Assembly (NCBI RefSeq): GCF_900155475.1
Contig: NZ_FXAM01000001.1
Span: 124,001-188,000, forward strand
Source of the DNA: Methylomagnum ishizawai
GTDB taxonomy: Bacteria; Pseudomonadota; Gammaproteobacteria; Methylococcales; Methylococcaceae
Direction: 5' to 3'
Length of the DNA stretch: 64,000 bases
A model generated the notes under the pieces. That model was not told the DNA's origin, ran no database searches, and saw only the letters and a program-made list of their open reading frames with translations. Each line of letters begins with the position of its first letter. The stretch's first letter is position 1. Position numbers and translations under genes: made by a program. Positions 54,579 through 64,000 of this stretch are shown piece after piece.

Positions 54579-55472
54579 TTAGGGCCGGGTCAGCCGCGCT
54601 TGGGCTTCGCGGTATTTCTCGGCGGTCTTGGCGATGATCGCGGCGGGCAGGTGGGGGGCGGGCGGATTCTTGTCCCAAACCAGGCTTTCCAGGTAATCGC
54701 GCACGAATTGCTTGTCGAAGCTGGGCGGGCTGATGCCGACCTGATATTGATCGACCGGCCAGAACCTCGATGAATCCGGGGTCAGCGCCTCGTCGATCAA
54801 ATAGAGCTTGCCCGCCGCGTCCAGCCCGAACTCGAATTTGGTGTCGGCGATGATGATGCCGCGTTCCAGGGCGTAGGCGGCGGCTTCGGTGTATAACCCG
54901 AGGCTGGTGTCGCGCACCTGGGCCGCGAGATCGGGGCCGAGCAGGGCTTCGGTCTGGGCGAAGTCGATGTTCTGGTCGTGCTGGCCGAATTCGGCCTTGG
55001 TCGAGGGCGTGAAGATGGGTTCCGGCAACCGCTCGGCCTGGCGCAAACCCTGGGGCAGGGCGATCCCGCACACCGCGCCGGTGGCTTGGTAGTCCTTCCA
55101 ACCGGAACCGATGAGGTAGCCGCGCACCACCGCCTCCACCGGCAGGGGCCGCAGTTTCTTCACCACCACCGAGCGGCCCTCCAGCGGGGCGCGCACCGCC
55201 GGGTCGGGCAGGATATCGGCCAGGGATAGCCCGGACAGATGGTTCGGCACGATGTGCCCGAGCTTCCCGAACCAGAAATTGGACACCGCCGTCAGCACCC
55301 GGCCCTTGCCGGGGATGGGATCGGGCAAGATGCAATCGAAGGCCGAGATGCGGTCGGTGGTGACGATCAGCATATGGTCGGCGTCGATATCGAAAATATC
55401 GCGGACCTTGCCGCGGCCGCGCAGGGCGAGTCCGGCGGCCTCGCTATGATAAAGAGTGTCGGTGGCGTTCAT
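54579..55472 (-). CDS. purC: Phosphoribosylaminoimidazole-succinocarboxamide synthase
   Basis: SAICAR synthase of purine synthesis: joins aspartate to CAIR with ATP. 297 residues, the longer eukaryote/proteobacteria type. Motifs: [21 protein letters not shown], the SAICAR signature [19 protein letters not shown], the region IADTKFEFG and [14 protein letters not shown]. The ATG at 55472 begins the normal N-terminus; the frame extends to 55505. Divergent from djlA with 83 bp between starts. Confidence 0.97.
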   Translation of the reverse strand: MNATDTLYHSEAAGLALRGRGKVRDIFDIDADHMLIVTTDRISAFDCILPDPIPGKGRVLTAVSNFWFGKLGHIVPNHLSGLSLADILPDPAVRAPLEGRSVVVKKLRPLPVEAVVRGYLIGSGWKDYQATGAVCGIALPQGLRQAERLPEPIFTPSTKAEFGQHDQNIDFAQTEALLGPDLAAQVRDTSLGLYTEAAAYALERGIIIADTKFEFGLDAAGKLYLIDEALTPDSSRFWPVDQYQVGISPPSFDKQFVRDYLESLVWDKNPPAPHLPAAIIAKTAEKYREAQARLTRP

Positions 55473-55555
55473 CGCGATGGGTTGGGCTTTATGAAAAACG
55501 GTCAATCATGTAAGTTTCACGGCATTTCCGCAAGCACACCCAATAATCCGCGAAT

Positions 55556-56383
55556 ATGACATGGTTTGGCAAAGTCGTCGGCGGGACCTTCGGCTTGTTC
55601 ATGGGGGGGCCATTGGGCGCGATCTTCGGCGCGGCGCTCGGACACCAACTCGACCGCAAGGCGGCGGAGGCCGTCCTCTTGGAGGCCGAGGCCAAGCCGG
55701 GCGAACGCCAGCGGGTGCAGGCGGCTTTCCTCACCGCCACCTTCTCGGTCATGGGGCATGTCGCCAAGGCCGACGGGCGGGTGAACGAGGCCGAGATCGA
55801 CTTCGCCCGCGCCATGATGAACCGCCTGGAACTGCCCGAGGAGACCCGCCGCGCCGCCATCCGCCTATACGGCGAGGGCAAGCGGCCCGAATTCGCCCTC
55901 GATGGCGTGCTGGACCAATTCCAGGCCGAATGCCAGCAGCGCCACGCCTTATTGCGGATGTTCGTCGAAATCCAGCTGGAATCCGCCCTGGCCGACGGCG
56001 TCCTCAACGGCCCGGAGGAACGCCTGTTGCTGCGCTTGTGCGACCGGCTGCGGTTTTCCCGCTTCGAGTTCCACACGATGCGGGCGCGGATGGAGGCCGA
56101 GCGGCGTTTCGCCCGCCCCGGTGGCCGGGGCTACCAATGGGGGCGGCGCGAGGTGGCGGGTAGCCACGAGTTTTCGCTGGCCCAGGCCTACACGGCCTTG
56201 GGCGTTTCTCCCGCCGATGACGAAGACGCCATCAAACGCGCCTACCGGCGGCTGATGAGCCGCCACCATCCCGACAAGCGGGTGGCCCAGGGCGAATCCG
56301 AATCCCAGGTGGCCCACGCCAACGAAAAGACCCAGCAAATCCGCAAGGCCTACGAGACCATCGCCAAGGCCCGCAAGTTCTGA
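55556..56383 (+). CDS. djlA: Co-chaperone DjlA
   Basis: 275-residue type III membrane DnaJ-like protein that stimulates DnaK at the inner membrane. It has a Gly-rich N-terminal membrane segment ([20 protein letters not shown]), a TerB-like helical domain (about 50-175, [20 protein letters not shown]), a flexible linker, and a C-terminal J domain (about 207-275) with the HPD motif in SRHHPDKR. It is followed 17 bp later by yajQ on the same strand. Confidence 0.95.
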   Translation: MTWFGKVVGGTFGLFMGGPLGAIFGAALGHQLDRKAAEAVLLEAEAKPGERQRVQAAFLTATFSVMGHVAKADGRVNEAEIDFARAMMNRLELPEETRRAAIRLYGEGKRPEFALDGVLDQFQAECQQRHALLRMFVEIQLESALADGVLNGPEERLLLRLCDRLRFSRFEFHTMRARMEAERRFARPGGRGYQWGRREVAGSHEFSLAQAYTALGVSPADDEDAIKRAYRRLMSRHHPDKRVAQGESESQVAHANEKTQQIRKAYETIAKARKF

Positions 56384-56400
56384 GAAAGGAGAATTCGCCC

Positions 56401-56883
56401 ATGCCATCCTTCGACGTGGTATCCGAGGTCAATCTGCACGAGGTCGCCAACGCGGTGGACCAGGCCAACCGCGAGGTCGGCACCCGCTTCGATTTCAAGG
56501 GCACGGGTGCCCATTACGAGTTGAAGGAGGCGGTCGTCACCCTGCACGCCGAGAACGATTTCCAGCTCCAGCAGATGCTGGATATCCTCCGGCCCAAGCT
56601 GACCAAGCGCGGGGTGGATATCACCTGCCTCAAGATCGACGAACCCAAGATCAGCGGCAAGCGGGCCACCCAGGTCGTCACCCTGCGCCAGGGACTCGAC
56701 ACGCCGCTCGCGAAGCAACTGGTCAAGTTCATCAAAGACAGCAAGCTCAAGGTGCAAGCCGCGATCCAAGGCGAACAGGTCCGGGTGACCGGCAAGCAGC
56801 GCGACGATTTGCAGGACGCCATCGCCCTGCTACGCAAGGCCGAGGTCGATATGCCCTTGCAATTCACCAATTTCCGCGACTGA
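56401..56883 (+). CDS. yajQ: YajQ family nucleotide-binding protein
   Basis: 160-residue cytosolic protein of two ferredoxin-like folds. The N-terminus [29 protein letters not shown], and the C-terminal [13 protein letters not shown] and PLQFTNFRD are the family signatures. Some members bind cyclic di-GMP and act as regulators in Xanthomonas; in E. coli the role is unclear. AAAGGAG lies 9 nt before the ATG. The 3' end overlaps the convergent rsmE gene by 54 bp. Confidence 0.96.
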   Translation: MPSFDVVSEVNLHEVANAVDQANREVGTRFDFKGTGAHYELKEAVVTLHAENDFQLQQMLDILRPKLTKRGVDITCLKIDEPKISGKRATQVVTLRQGLDTPLAKQLVKFIKDSKLKVQAAIQGEQVRVTGKQRDDLQDAIALLRKAEVDMPLQFTNFRD

Positions 56884-57609
56884 CCCCCAATCCCCCCATA
56901 ACACCTGCGCCGCCGCCAGGGCCGCCAATACCGCAGTTTCCGCTCTGAGGATGCGCGGTCCCAGCCGTACCGGTACGAACCCGGCCTCCCGCGCCCAGGT
57001 CCGTTCCCGTTCGGCGAAGCCGCCTTCCGGCCCGGACAACAGGCATACCCCGCCTTCCGGCGGCGGCAAATCCTTGAGGCGGGCCGTGCCCTCCGGGTCG
57101 AAGAACAGCTTGAGTCCCGCCTGCCCGCCGATCCAATCCTCCAGCTCGACCGGCTCGTCCACCTGGGGAACGCGGTTGCGCCCGCATTGCTCGCAGGCGC
57201 TGCGCACGATCTTTTGCCAATGGCTGTGGCGGTGGGTTTTGCGGGTTTCGTCCAGCCGCACCACGCAATGCTCGGTAAACAGCGGGGTGATGCGGGTCAC
57301 GCCCAGTTCCACCGCCTTTTGGATGGCGAGGTCCATGCGCTCGCCACGGGCGATCCCCAGGCCGAGATGGGTCGCCAGCGGCGATTCGGCGTCGCGGTCG
57401 CGGCCTGCGCCGATGGCGAGGACAACGCCGTCCTTGTGGACTTCGGCCACGGTGGCGGCGTATTCGTGGCCGTCGCCGTTGAACACCGTCAAATGGAACC
57501 CGCGCTTCAGGCGCAGCACGGTCTTGAGGTAATGGGCGCTGTCCTCGTCGAGGCGCAGGGTCGCGCCTTCGGCCAGGGGTTCGGGCAGATACAGCCGGGA
57601 GATACGCAT
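56830..57609 (-). CDS. rsmE: 16S rRNA (uracil-1498-N3)-methyltransferase
   Basis: SPOUT methyltransferase that methylates U1498 of 16S rRNA with SAM. 259 residues: N-terminal PUA-like domain ([24 protein letters not shown]), then the knot domain with [45 protein letters not shown] and [11 protein letters not shown]. The last 20 residues beyond the usual end run into the yajQ 3' region. It starts 2 bp after bioA (TGACCATG), so is coupled to it. Confidence 0.96.
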   Translation of the reverse strand: MRISRLYLPEPLAEGATLRLDEDSAHYLKTVLRLKRGFHLTVFNGDGHEYAATVAEVHKDGVVLAIGAGRDRDAESPLATHLGLGIARGERMDLAIQKAVELGVTRITPLFTEHCVVRLDETRKTHRHSHWQKIVRSACEQCGRNRVPQVDEPVELEDWIGGQAGLKLFFDPEGTARLKDLPPPEGGVCLLSGPEGGFAERERTWAREAGFVPVRLGPRILRAETAVLAALAAAQVLWGDWGSVAEIGELQGHIDLGLA

Positions 57610-57611
57610 GG

Positions 57612-58955
57612 TCAATCCTGGGTGGCGATAGCGATGCCTTCCGCCGCCACTTCGGCCAGGAAGCGGATTTCCTCCGGCGCGATGACATAGGGCGGCATGA
57701 AATAGATGACATTGCCCAAGGGCCGCAGCAAGGCGCCGCGCTCCAGGGCATGGCGGTAAACCCGCAGGCCGCGCCGTTCTTGCCAAGCGTAGGGCGTGCG
57801 GCTGGCCTTGTCCCGGACCAATTCGATGGCGAGGATCATGCCGGTCTGGCGCACTTCGGCGACCTGGGGATGGTCGGCCAAGCCCGCCGTGGCCTCGGCC
57901 AGGTGCCGGGCCAGGATGCGGTTATGGGCCAGGGTGTTTTCGCGCTCGAACAAGTCCAGCGTCGCCAGCGCCGCCCGGCAGGCCAGGGCGTTGCCGGTAT
58001 AGCTGTGGGAATGCAGGAAGGCGCGGAGTTTCTCGTATTCGTCGTAGAAGGCGGCGTAGACGGCATCGGTGGTCAGCACGCAGGACAAGGGCAAATAGCC
58101 GCCGGTCAGTCCTTTGGAGAGACACATGAAATCGGGCCGGATAGCGGCTTGTTCGCAGGCGAACAGCGTCCCGGTGCGCCCGAAACCCACGGCGATTTCG
58201 TCGGCGATCAGGTGGACGCCGTGACGGTCGCAAGCGTCCCGCAGCAAGCGGAGATAGATGGGGTCGTACATCCGCATCCCGCCCGCGCATTGCACCAAGG
58301 GTTCGACGATGACCGCGCAGACTTCGTCGGCGTGCGCGGCCAGCGCGGCCTCCATCGCCGCGAAGCTCCGGGCGCTATGCCCGGCCCAGGATTGGCCCGG
58401 TTCGCGCAGATAGCAATCGGGGCTTTGGACCGTGTAGGGCGTCAGCAGCAGGGGCGCGTAGGTGTCCTTGTACAAGCCCACATCGCCCACCGCCAAAGCG
58501 CCCAGGGTTTCGCCGTGATAGCTGTTGCTCAAGGCGATGAAGCGGGTTTTGCCGGGTTTGCCGCTGTTGCGCCAGTAGTGGAAGCTCATCTTCAAAGCCA
58601 CTTCCACGGCGGAAGAACCATTGTCGGCGTAGAAACAGCGGTCCAGCCCGGCGAGCCAGGTCAGGCGTTCGGCCAGGAGGATCGCGGGTTCGTGGCTGAA
58701 ACCGGCCAGGAGGACGTGTTCCAGCGTGTCGAGTTGGTCCTTGAGCGCCGCGTTGATGTAGGGATGGCCGTGGCCGAACAGGTTCACCCACCAGGAACTG
58801 ATGGCGTCGAGATAGCGCCGCCCCTCGAAATCCTCCAGCCACGCGCCCTGTCCGCGCCGGATCGGGATGGGCGGGAAATCCTCGTGGTCCTTCATCTGGG
58901 TGCAAGGGTGCCAGAGGACGGCGAGGTCGCGGGCGGACCAGTGGGGGTTGTTCAT
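57612..58955 (-). CDS. bioA: Adenosylmethionine-8-amino-7-oxononanoate aminotransferase
   Basis: PLP-dependent aminotransferase of biotin synthesis, converting KAPA to DAPA with SAM as amino donor. 447 residues. It has the BioA N-terminus LWHPCTQMKDHEDFPP, ISSWWVNLFGHGHP, the YHGETLGAL motif, IVEPLVQCAGGM, DEIAVGFGRTGTLFACE and the PLP-Lys in LSKGLTGGYLPLS (Lys near 280). No other biotin gene lies in the window. It precedes rsmE by 2 bp. Confidence 0.97.
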   Translation of the reverse strand: MNNPHWSARDLAVLWHPCTQMKDHEDFPPIPIRRGQGAWLEDFEGRRYLDAISSWWVNLFGHGHPYINAALKDQLDTLEHVLLAGFSHEPAILLAERLTWLAGLDRCFYADNGSSAVEVALKMSFHYWRNSGKPGKTRFIALSNSYHGETLGALAVGDVGLYKDTYAPLLLTPYTVQSPDCYLREPGQSWAGHSARSFAAMEAALAAHADEVCAVIVEPLVQCAGGMRMYDPIYLRLLRDACDRHGVHLIADEIAVGFGRTGTLFACEQAAIRPDFMCLSKGLTGGYLPLSCVLTTDAVYAAFYDEYEKLRAFLHSHSYTGNALACRAALATLDLFERENTLAHNRILARHLAEATAGLADHPQVAEVRQTGMILAIELVRDKASRTPYAWQERRGLRVYRHALERGALLRPLGNVIYFMPPYVIAPEEIRFLAEVAAEGIAIATQD

Positions 58956-59109
58956 CGTTGCGGGAAAGGGTGGTTATCGGCGGACACCGGCTCGGTCATG
59001 GCCCGTCTTCCCGGTTGCAGCGCCCGGTTTGGCAACGCCCCGGATCGATCCTTTGCACCATGAACCCGCGCCGCGATGCCGCCCATGAAGAGGGGTTCCC
59101 AGGTGGGTT

Positions 59110-59322
59110 TCAATCGGCCTGCATGGCCTTCGCGATCAGGAAAATCCCCAGCGCGAACACGATGCCGCCGAAGAGATCGAAAGGCACACCCGGCAAGAGC
59201 GTGGCGTTTTCCAAAGGGATGCCGAGCAAATCCGGGTACATCATGACATAGCCCACGGCGGCGGCGAGTCCGCCCGCGACGATGCGGGCCTGTTTTCCGG
59301 CCAATAGCGAGTTCAAATCCAC
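59110..59322 (-). CDS. Small hypothetical membrane protein
   Basis: 70 residues with two hydrophobic segments (IVAGGLAAAVGYVMMY and DLFGGIVFALGIFLIAKAM). It starts with GTG at 59322, supported by an AGGAGG box 8 nt upstream. It lies 24 bp downstream of hypE on the same strand, so it is probably the end of that operon. No family recognised. Confidence 0.6.
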   Translation of the reverse strand: MDLNSLLAGKQARIVAGGLAAAVGYVMMYPDLLGIPLENATLLPGVPFDLFGGIVFALGIFLIAKAMQAD

Positions 59323-59346
59323 GGAATATTCCTCCTGTCGTCGTTA

Positions 59347-60396
59347 TCAACAAATCCGGGGCAGTTGTTCCCCGCTCAATAAATCCAGGACGCGCCCGAC
59401 CCCGAAGGCGGTTTCCAAATGCACCGCCCCGCCATGGGCCGCCACCACCCGGCCTATGGCCTGGGCGTTTTCGCCCAAGGGATGGGCGCGGAGCCAAGCC
59501 AAGGCCCGTTCCGCGTGGGCTTCCGGCACAAAGGCCGCGAACCGCCCTTCGTTGGCGACATATAAGGGATCGAAACCCAGTATCTCGCAGGCACCGGCCA
59601 CATCCTCCCGCACCGGCACGGCGGTTTCCTCAAGCACGATGCCCAGCCCCGCGCTTTGGGCGATTTCGATCAAGGTGCTGGCGAGTCCGCCGCGGGTCAG
59701 GTCGCGCAGACAATGGAGTTCGACACCGGCCTCCAGCAAGCCCGCCACCAGCCCCGACACATCGGCGCAATCGCTTTCCAGCGTGGTCTCGAACGCCAGT
59801 CCTTCGCGCTGGGCCATGATGGCGATGCCGTGGCGACCGATATCGCCGTTCACCAGCACCACATCGCCGGGCCGGACCTGGGCGGGCGAAATATCGACGC
59901 CGGGGCCGACCAGGCCGATCCCGGCGGTGTTGATGAACAATCCATCGCCCTTGCCCCGGTCCACCACCTTGGTATCGCCGGTCACAATCATGACGCCCGC
60001 CGCTTTGGCCGTCGCCGCCATGGAATCCAGCACCCGCTTCAAATCGGCGATGGCCAAGCCTTCCTCGATGATGAGCGCCGCGCTCAGGAACAGCGGCTTG
60101 GCCCCGGCCATGGCGAGATCGTTCAAGGTGCCGCACACCGCCAGTTTGCCGATATCGCCCCCTGGGAAGAACAACGGCTTGACCACATAGGAATCGGTGG
60201 TGAAGGCCAAACGCTGCCCGCCCGCCTCGAACACCGCGCTATCGTGGCGGGCGGCGAGATAGGGATTGGCGAAGGCCGGTTGCACCAGCCGTTCCAGCAA
60301 TTGCTGCATCAGCCGTCCGCCGCCGCCATGGGCCAGGACGATATGTTCGTATTGGCCGATGGGGACGGGGCAGGCGGGTTGGAAGTCGTCGCTCAT
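59347..60396 (-). CDS. hypE: Hydrogenase maturation protein HypE
   Basis: ATP-dependent dehydratase that turns a thiocarbamate on its own C-terminal Cys into thiocyanate, the source of CN ligands of NiFe-hydrogenases. 349 residues with [34 protein letters not shown], the [13 protein letters not shown] loop and DLTRGGLAS, ending PRIC with the essential last Cys. It follows the lipoprotein gene by 16 bp. Confidence 0.97.
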   Translation of the reverse strand: MSDDFQPACPVPIGQYEHIVLAHGGGGRLMQQLLERLVQPAFANPYLAARHDSAVFEAGGQRLAFTTDSYVVKPLFFPGGDIGKLAVCGTLNDLAMAGAKPLFLSAALIIEEGLAIADLKRVLDSMAATAKAAGVMIVTGDTKVVDRGKGDGLFINTAGIGLVGPGVDISPAQVRPGDVVLVNGDIGRHGIAIMAQREGLAFETTLESDCADVSGLVAGLLEAGVELHCLRDLTRGGLASTLIEIAQSAGLGIVLEETAVPVREDVAGACEILGFDPLYVANEGRFAAFVPEAHAERALAWLRAHPLGENAQAIGRVVAAHGGAVHLETAFGVGRVLDLLSGEQLPRIC

Positions 60397-60412
60397 GATG
60401 GGGGTTCCGGGG

Positions 60413-60868
60413 CTATTGGGGATTGGCGGGGATCACGGGTCCGATGGTGACATCGCCCTCGAAGCCGCGCTGCTTGAGGCATTGGCGGAAAGCGGTCCGG
60501 TCCAGGCTGCCGCTGAGCTTGGTGCCGCCCGCTTCCGGGATGGCTTGCACGGGGCGTTCGGACTGGGCTTGGCATTTGGCGATGGCCTTGAGCAAGGGAT
60601 CGGTGCTTTCGTCCTGCTTCCAGCCGAGTTTCTGCATACAGGCGAGGTATTGGTCTTCGTCCATGCCGCCATCGAGTTCCTGGGTGGAAATCCCCGCCAT
60701 GTTCATGCGGACTTCGATGTGCTTGGCGCTTTGGGCGCGGCAGTTCTGGGCATCGCGGCGATATTCGGTGGGCAGGGTTTGATGCGGCTGGGCGGCGCAA
60801 CCCGCCAGCAAGGCCAGCGGCAAGGCGAGCTTCAGGACTCGGAACGAAAGGGATCGCGGATGGTGCAT
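60413..60868 (-). CDS. Hypothetical lipoprotein in the hyp cluster
   Basis: 151 residues with a lipoprotein signal ([11 protein letters not shown], lipobox Cys near 24). The mature part has four further Cys arranged in [21 protein letters not shown] and QCLKQRGF, a pattern suggesting two disulfide pairs in a duplicated helical unit. No known family is recognised. It lies between hypD (105 bp upstream) and hypE (16 bp downstream). Confidence 0.78.
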   Translation of the reverse strand: MHHPRSLSFRVLKLALPLALLAGCAAQPHQTLPTEYRRDAQNCRAQSAKHIEVRMNMAGISTQELDGGMDEDQYLACMQKLGWKQDESTDPLLKAIAKCQAQSERPVQAIPEAGGTKLSGSLDRTAFRQCLKQRGFEGDVTIGPVIPANPQ

Positions 60869-60973
60869 GGTGTGGATTCCGCCGGATGGGGTTGAAAGGG
60901 CCGGTAAGGATAACGGATATGGATGACCACGGCAGATATGGCGTGCGAGGCCCGCCCCGCGCTCCGAAAGCGG

Positions 60974-62068
60974 TTAGGCGTGGGCGGCGTGGCGGTAGCG
61001 GTAATACGCCGCGCACGCCCCTTCCGAGGACACCATGGTCGCGCCCAAGGGATGTTCCGGGGTGCAGCGGGTGCCGAAGGCCGGGCAGCGGTCGGGTTTC
61101 AGCGCCCCTTGCAGCACCAGGCCGCTGCGGCATTCGGCGGGTTCCGGCGCGGACACCGTGCCCAGTTCGAAGCGGTTCTCGGCATCGAAACCGGCATATT
61201 CCGGGCTGAGGCCCAGACCGCTGGCCGGAATCACCCCCAAGCCGCGCCAAGGCCGGTCGATGACCCGGAACACCTGGGCCAACAAGGCTTGGGCGGGCTG
61301 GTTGCCTTCGCGCCGCACCGAACGGCGGTATTCGTTCTCGACCTCGTGGCGGCCTTCCTCCAATTGCTTGAGGCAACGGTGGATGCCGCCGAGGATGTCC
61401 ACCGGCTCGAAGCCGGTCACGACAATGGGAATCTTATAGCGCCGGGCCAGGGGTTCGTATTCGGTATAACCCATCACCGTGCAGACATGGCCCGCCGCCA
61501 GGAAGCCTTGGACCCGGTTGTCGGGCGCGTCGAGGAGGGCTTCCATCGCGGGCGGTACCCGCACATGGCTGACCAGGAGCGAAAAATTGGCCAGCCCCGC
61601 CTGTTTGGCCTGGAACGCCGCCATGGCGGCGGCGGGCGCGGTGGTCTCGAAGCCGACCGCGAAGAACACCACCTGCCGCTGTGGGTTCTCGCGGGCGATC
61701 TTGACGGCGTCCAAGGGCGAATAGACCGCCCGCACATCGCCGCCCGCCGCCTTCACCGACAATAAATCCCGCCCCGAGCCCGGCACCCGCAGCATATCGC
61801 CGAACGAACAGAGGATGGCCTCGGGCCTTTGGGCGATGGCGATGGCCTTGTCGATACATTCCAGCGGGGTGACGCAGACCGGGCAGCCGGGACCGTGGAT
61901 CAGTTCGACCTGTTCCGGCAACAATCGGTCCAGGCCGTACTTCATGATGGAATGGGTTTGCCCGCCGCAGATTTCCATGAGTGTCCACGGGCGGGTGACC
62001 AGGGCGGCGATATGCCCGGTGAGTTGCTTGGCGGTGGCGGGGTTGCGGTATTCGGCGAGGTGTTTCAT
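60974..62068 (-). CDS. hypD: Hydrogenase maturation protein HypD
   Basis: Iron-sulfur scaffold that, with HypC, builds the Fe(CN)2CO unit. 364 residues. Motifs: [11 protein letters not shown] (iron-site Cys), [31 protein letters not shown] and the 4Fe-4S ligands in [17 protein letters not shown] and [10 protein letters not shown]. The ATG at 62068 overlaps the hypC stop by 4 bp (ATGA). The frame is open to 62407, but that covers hypC. Confidence 0.97.
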   Translation of the reverse strand: MKHLAEYRNPATAKQLTGHIAALVTRPWTLMEICGGQTHSIMKYGLDRLLPEQVELIHGPGCPVCVTPLECIDKAIAIAQRPEAILCSFGDMLRVPGSGRDLLSVKAAGGDVRAVYSPLDAVKIARENPQRQVVFFAVGFETTAPAAAMAAFQAKQAGLANFSLLVSHVRVPPAMEALLDAPDNRVQGFLAAGHVCTVMGYTEYEPLARRYKIPIVVTGFEPVDILGGIHRCLKQLEEGRHEVENEYRRSVRREGNQPAQALLAQVFRVIDRPWRGLGVIPASGLGLSPEYAGFDAENRFELGTVSAPEPAECRSGLVLQGALKPDRCPAFGTRCTPEHPLGATMVSSEGACAAYYRYRHAAHA

Positions 62069-62313
62069 GGGGTGTCGGCCTCGTCCGCATGCAGGGCCGC
62101 GAGGGCGGCGAATTCGGCCAGGGCTTCCGCCGCCTCGGCCTCGTCCAGCCGGGAAATGGCGAAACCGGCATGGACGATCACGTAATCGCCGACCTGGGCC
62201 TCGGGCACGAAGGCGAGGCTGGTTTCCTTGACGATGCCGCCGAAATTGACGCGGCCCGGCTGTTCGGGGCTGGCGGGGAGGCTGAGGATTTGTCCGGGGA
62301 TGGCTAGGCACAT
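62065..62313 (-). CDS. hypC: Hydrogenase maturation chaperone HypC
   Basis: 82-residue chaperone that binds the iron centre on HypD and hands it to the hydrogenase large subunit. The N-terminus MCLAIPGQI holds the essential Cys-2, followed by the [29 protein letters not shown]-type core (residues about 24-52). Overlaps hypD by 4 bp. It is the first gene of hypC-hypD-lipoprotein-hypE; no hypA, hypB, hypF or hydrogenase structural genes are in the window. Confidence 0.96.
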   Translation of the reverse strand: MCLAIPGQILSLPASPEQPGRVNFGGIVKETSLAFVPEAQVGDYVIVHAGFAISRLDEAEAAEALAEFAALAALHADEADTP

Positions 62314-62392
62314 AGGGATGGCTGCGTGGGTTGGGCGCGTGGCGCGGATTCAACAAAGGGTCGGGAAACACGATGGCGGCGCTAGCGGGCGC

Positions 62393-62398
62393 TGTCAA
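62393..62398 (-). promoter_or_regulatory. Possible -35 box of the hyp operon
   Basis: The minus strand reads TTGACA, a perfect -35, 80 bp before the hypC start. The -10 at the expected distance (CATCGT) is weak, so this is tentative. Confidence 0.25.
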
Positions 62399-62412
62399 GC
62401 GCGGCAAAACCG

Positions 62413-62440
62413 TTCACGGCCCGCCCCGAACGGCTAAAAT
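62413..62440 (+). promoter_or_regulatory. Probable promoter of the SNF2 helicase gene
   Basis: TTCACG (62413-62418) and TAAAAT (62435-62440) with a 16-bp spacer, 31 bp before the ATG at 62472. Confidence 0.4.
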
Positions 62441-62471
62441 AGCCCGTTTTGCGCTCCGTTAAACACGCGAC

Positions 62472-64000
62472 ATGAAGGTATTGCATTGCGCATGGATTCC
62501 CGAATCCGGCGAAAGCTTCGTCCAGGCGGGCGATTTCTGGCTCTGGGCGGAACAGGGCGGGACGGGCGCGGAGCGGGGTGGACGCCGCCATCCCCGCCAT
62601 CTGCCCAAGACCGAACTCATCGCCTTCCTGGAAAATCCCCTGGGGCTGACGATTTCCTCTTATGAACGGCGCTTCCATTTCCTGGCCCGCGGCCTGTCCC
62701 TGCCCACGGCGGAGGGACTGCCGGTGCCCGCGCCCGAATTCGAGCATGGCGGCGACGAGGAGCCGCCCCCCGCCGCGCTCGAACTGTGGGAACTCGATGC
62801 CTACCGCCTGACCCGCCCCATCCGCCAATTGGGCGAACTGCGCTTCCTGGCCTATTACCATGGTCCCGAGGCCAAGCCCGGCGGCGACCTGCTGTTCTGG
62901 CATTATTTCACCCAATCGCTGAAGGCGGTGATCCTGCGCGACCGCTATATCCCGGCCCTGGTCTACCGGGTGTCGCCCGAGGGCGGGCGCGAGCTGTACG
63001 CCGGTTGGGAGATCGTCTCCGACGACTACGAACGCCTGATCCACGACGCCGCCCAGCGGATGCCGGACGCCTGCGCCATCGTCGGCGGGTCGATGTATGA
63101 AAAAACCGGCCTGCTACGGCATTGCGCCGAGGTCTTGGTGAAACGCCTGGTGGCCCAGGCGGCGGAAGGTTCGGCCTTGGAACGCGGCCTGCGCGGCACC
63201 TTGCTCGAAGCCTGCGTGGCCGAGGGCGAACCCGTGCCGTGGAAGGCCGGCGAGCCGGTGACGCTGTACCGCCAATGGCAGGCGTGGCGCGGCAAGCTGG
63301 CGGCGCGGCGCGAGGAATCCGATTTCACCCTGGTGCTGCAATTGCACGAAGCCTTCGGCGAGCGCGAGGCGTGGCGGTTGGAACTCTTGGTCGCTCCGCG
63401 CCAGGAGCCTTCCCGCCAAGTACCGTTAGCCGAATATTGGCGCATGGACACAAAAGCCAAGCGGACGCTGGGCCTGTTGTGCGGCGGCGATTTGGACAAA
63501 AAACTCTTGCTGGCCCTGGGTCAGGCGGCGCGGATTTACCCGCCGCTGTGGGAAGGCTTGGACGAGGCCCGGCCTTGGGGCATCGCCCTGGGGCTGGAAG
63601 ATGCCTTCGCCTTCCTGCACGAAGGGGCGTGGGTGTTGGAGGACGCCGGGTTCATGGTGCTGGTGCCCGCGTGGTGGACGCCGCAAGGCCGCCGCCGGGC
63701 CAAGGTCCGGCTCCGGGCCGGCGGTAAGCATCCCACCGGCAGCGGGCGACGCGATGCGCTCGACGTGAGCAGCCTCATCGCCTACCGCTACGACTTGGCC
63801 TTGGGCGACGAAGTCCTGGACGAACAGGAATGGCAAAGTCTGGTCGAGAGTAAATCGCCCTTGGTGCGGTTCCGGGGCCGTTGGCTGGCCTTGGACCGCG
63901 ACAAGATGCGCGAAATGCTGGACTTCTGGCGTCGCCACCAACAGGGCGACAGCGGCATGAGCCTCCCCGAGTTGATGCGGAAGGCGGCGGAGGACGAGGA
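62472..64000 (+). CDS. SNF2-family DEAD/DEAH helicase, N-terminal part (continues beyond window)
   Basis: Frame of 509 codons open to the right edge, starting MKVLHCAWIPESGE. This matches the long N-terminal region of bacterial SNF2/Rad54-type helicases that carry the DUF3670 helicase-associated domain: LAFYxHGPEAK-like (LAYYHGPEAKPGGDLLFWHYF), YIPALVYR, LGLEDAFAFLHEGAWVLEDAGF, and the WTPQGRR and LVESKSPLVRFRGRWLALD stretches just before where the Walker A domain should begin. The ATPase core itself lies outside. Such proteins are usually chromosomal translocases of unknown target. It is divergent from the hyp operon. Confidence 0.85.
   Translation, partial: MKVLHCAWIPESGESFVQAGDFWLWAEQGGTGAERGGRRHPRHLPKTELIAFLENPLGLTISSYERRFHFLARGLSLPTAEGLPVPAPEFEHGGDEEPPPAALELWELDAYRLTRPIRQLGELRFLAYYHGPEAKPGGDLLFWHYFTQSLKAVILRDRYIPALVYRVSPEGGRELYAGWEIVSDDYERLIHDAAQRMPDACAIVGGSMYEKTGLLRHCAEVLVKRLVAQAAEGSALERGLRGTLLEACVAEGEPVPWKAGEPVTLYRQWQAWRGKLAARREESDFTLVLQLHEAFGEREAWRLELLVAPRQEPSRQVPLAEYWRMDTKAKRTLGLLCGGDLDKKLLLALGQAARIYPPLWEGLDEARPWGIALGLEDAFAFLHEGAWVLEDAGFMVLVPAWWTPQGRRRAKVRLRAGGKHPTGSGRRDALDVSSLIAYRYDLALGDEVLDEQEWQSLVESKSPLVRFRGRWLALDRDKMREMLDFWRRHQQGDSGMSLPELMRKAAEDE

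Overview
The window is GC-rich, tightly packed chromosomal DNA from a gammaproteobacterium. The evidence is the order lgt-thyA, the alpha-2-macroglobulin/PBP1c gene pair, a fimT-pilV-pilW-pilX-pilY1-pilE minor pilin operon, DjlA, YajQ and an Escherichia-type CCA-adding enzyme. Large TPR/glycosyltransferase-41 proteins and the overall gene set would fit a methanotroph of the Methylococcaceae, but that placement is inference: no methane or methanol oxidation gene is present.

Layout. 1-2.6 kb: an ene-reductase (cut by the left edge), a pirin and a ROK sugar kinase. 2.7-4.9 kb: a transposase remnant, an AT-rich thymidylate synthase and lgt. 5-9.8 kb: a two-gene TIR + STAND-ATPase/WD40 module resembling NAD-linked anti-phage defence. 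10-12.2 kb: thiD, a macrodomain hydrolase and a PilZ/YcgR protein. 12.5-19.5 kb: a multi-PAS chemoreceptor and a large secreted CAP/PKD protein. 19.6-24.8 kb: a MoxR-DUF58-membrane protein-RDD cluster, a DUF5132 protein and an HNH nuclease. 25.2-27.4 kb: priA, preceded by DnaA-box-like sequences. 27.4-32.8 kb: one 1,796-residue gene holding two complete TPR-GT41 glycosyltransferases in tandem plus a methyltransferase-like tail. 33-41.7 kb: an unknown gene, then alpha-2-macroglobulin and PBP1c. 41.9-46.8 kb: a SulP anion transporter, a histidine kinase, cca and a SelW-like protein. 46.8-54.1 kb: the type IV pilus operon. 54.3-59 kb: purC, djlA, yajQ, rsmE, bioA. 59.1-62.3 kb: hypE, a lipoprotein, hypD and hypC. 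62.5 kb to the right edge: an SNF2-family helicase, cut off.

Most of the window is housekeeping. Two short signals are unusual. The first is a pair of perfect 16-bp parS-like palindromes inside the coding sequences of the alpha-2-macroglobulin and pbpC genes; the second of these sits within a 38-bp perfect palindrome. The second signal is a cluster of DnaA-box-like sequences just upstream of priA. Together they suggest that this segment may lie in the ParB-organised, origin-proximal part of the chromosome.

The best candidate for a less-described system is the TIR/STAND pair at 4990-9826. The double GT41 fusion at 27422-32812 and the apparently foreign thyA kept in its ancestral place next to lgt also deserve attention. 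No rRNA, tRNA, CRISPR array, prophage or intact insertion sequence was seen.
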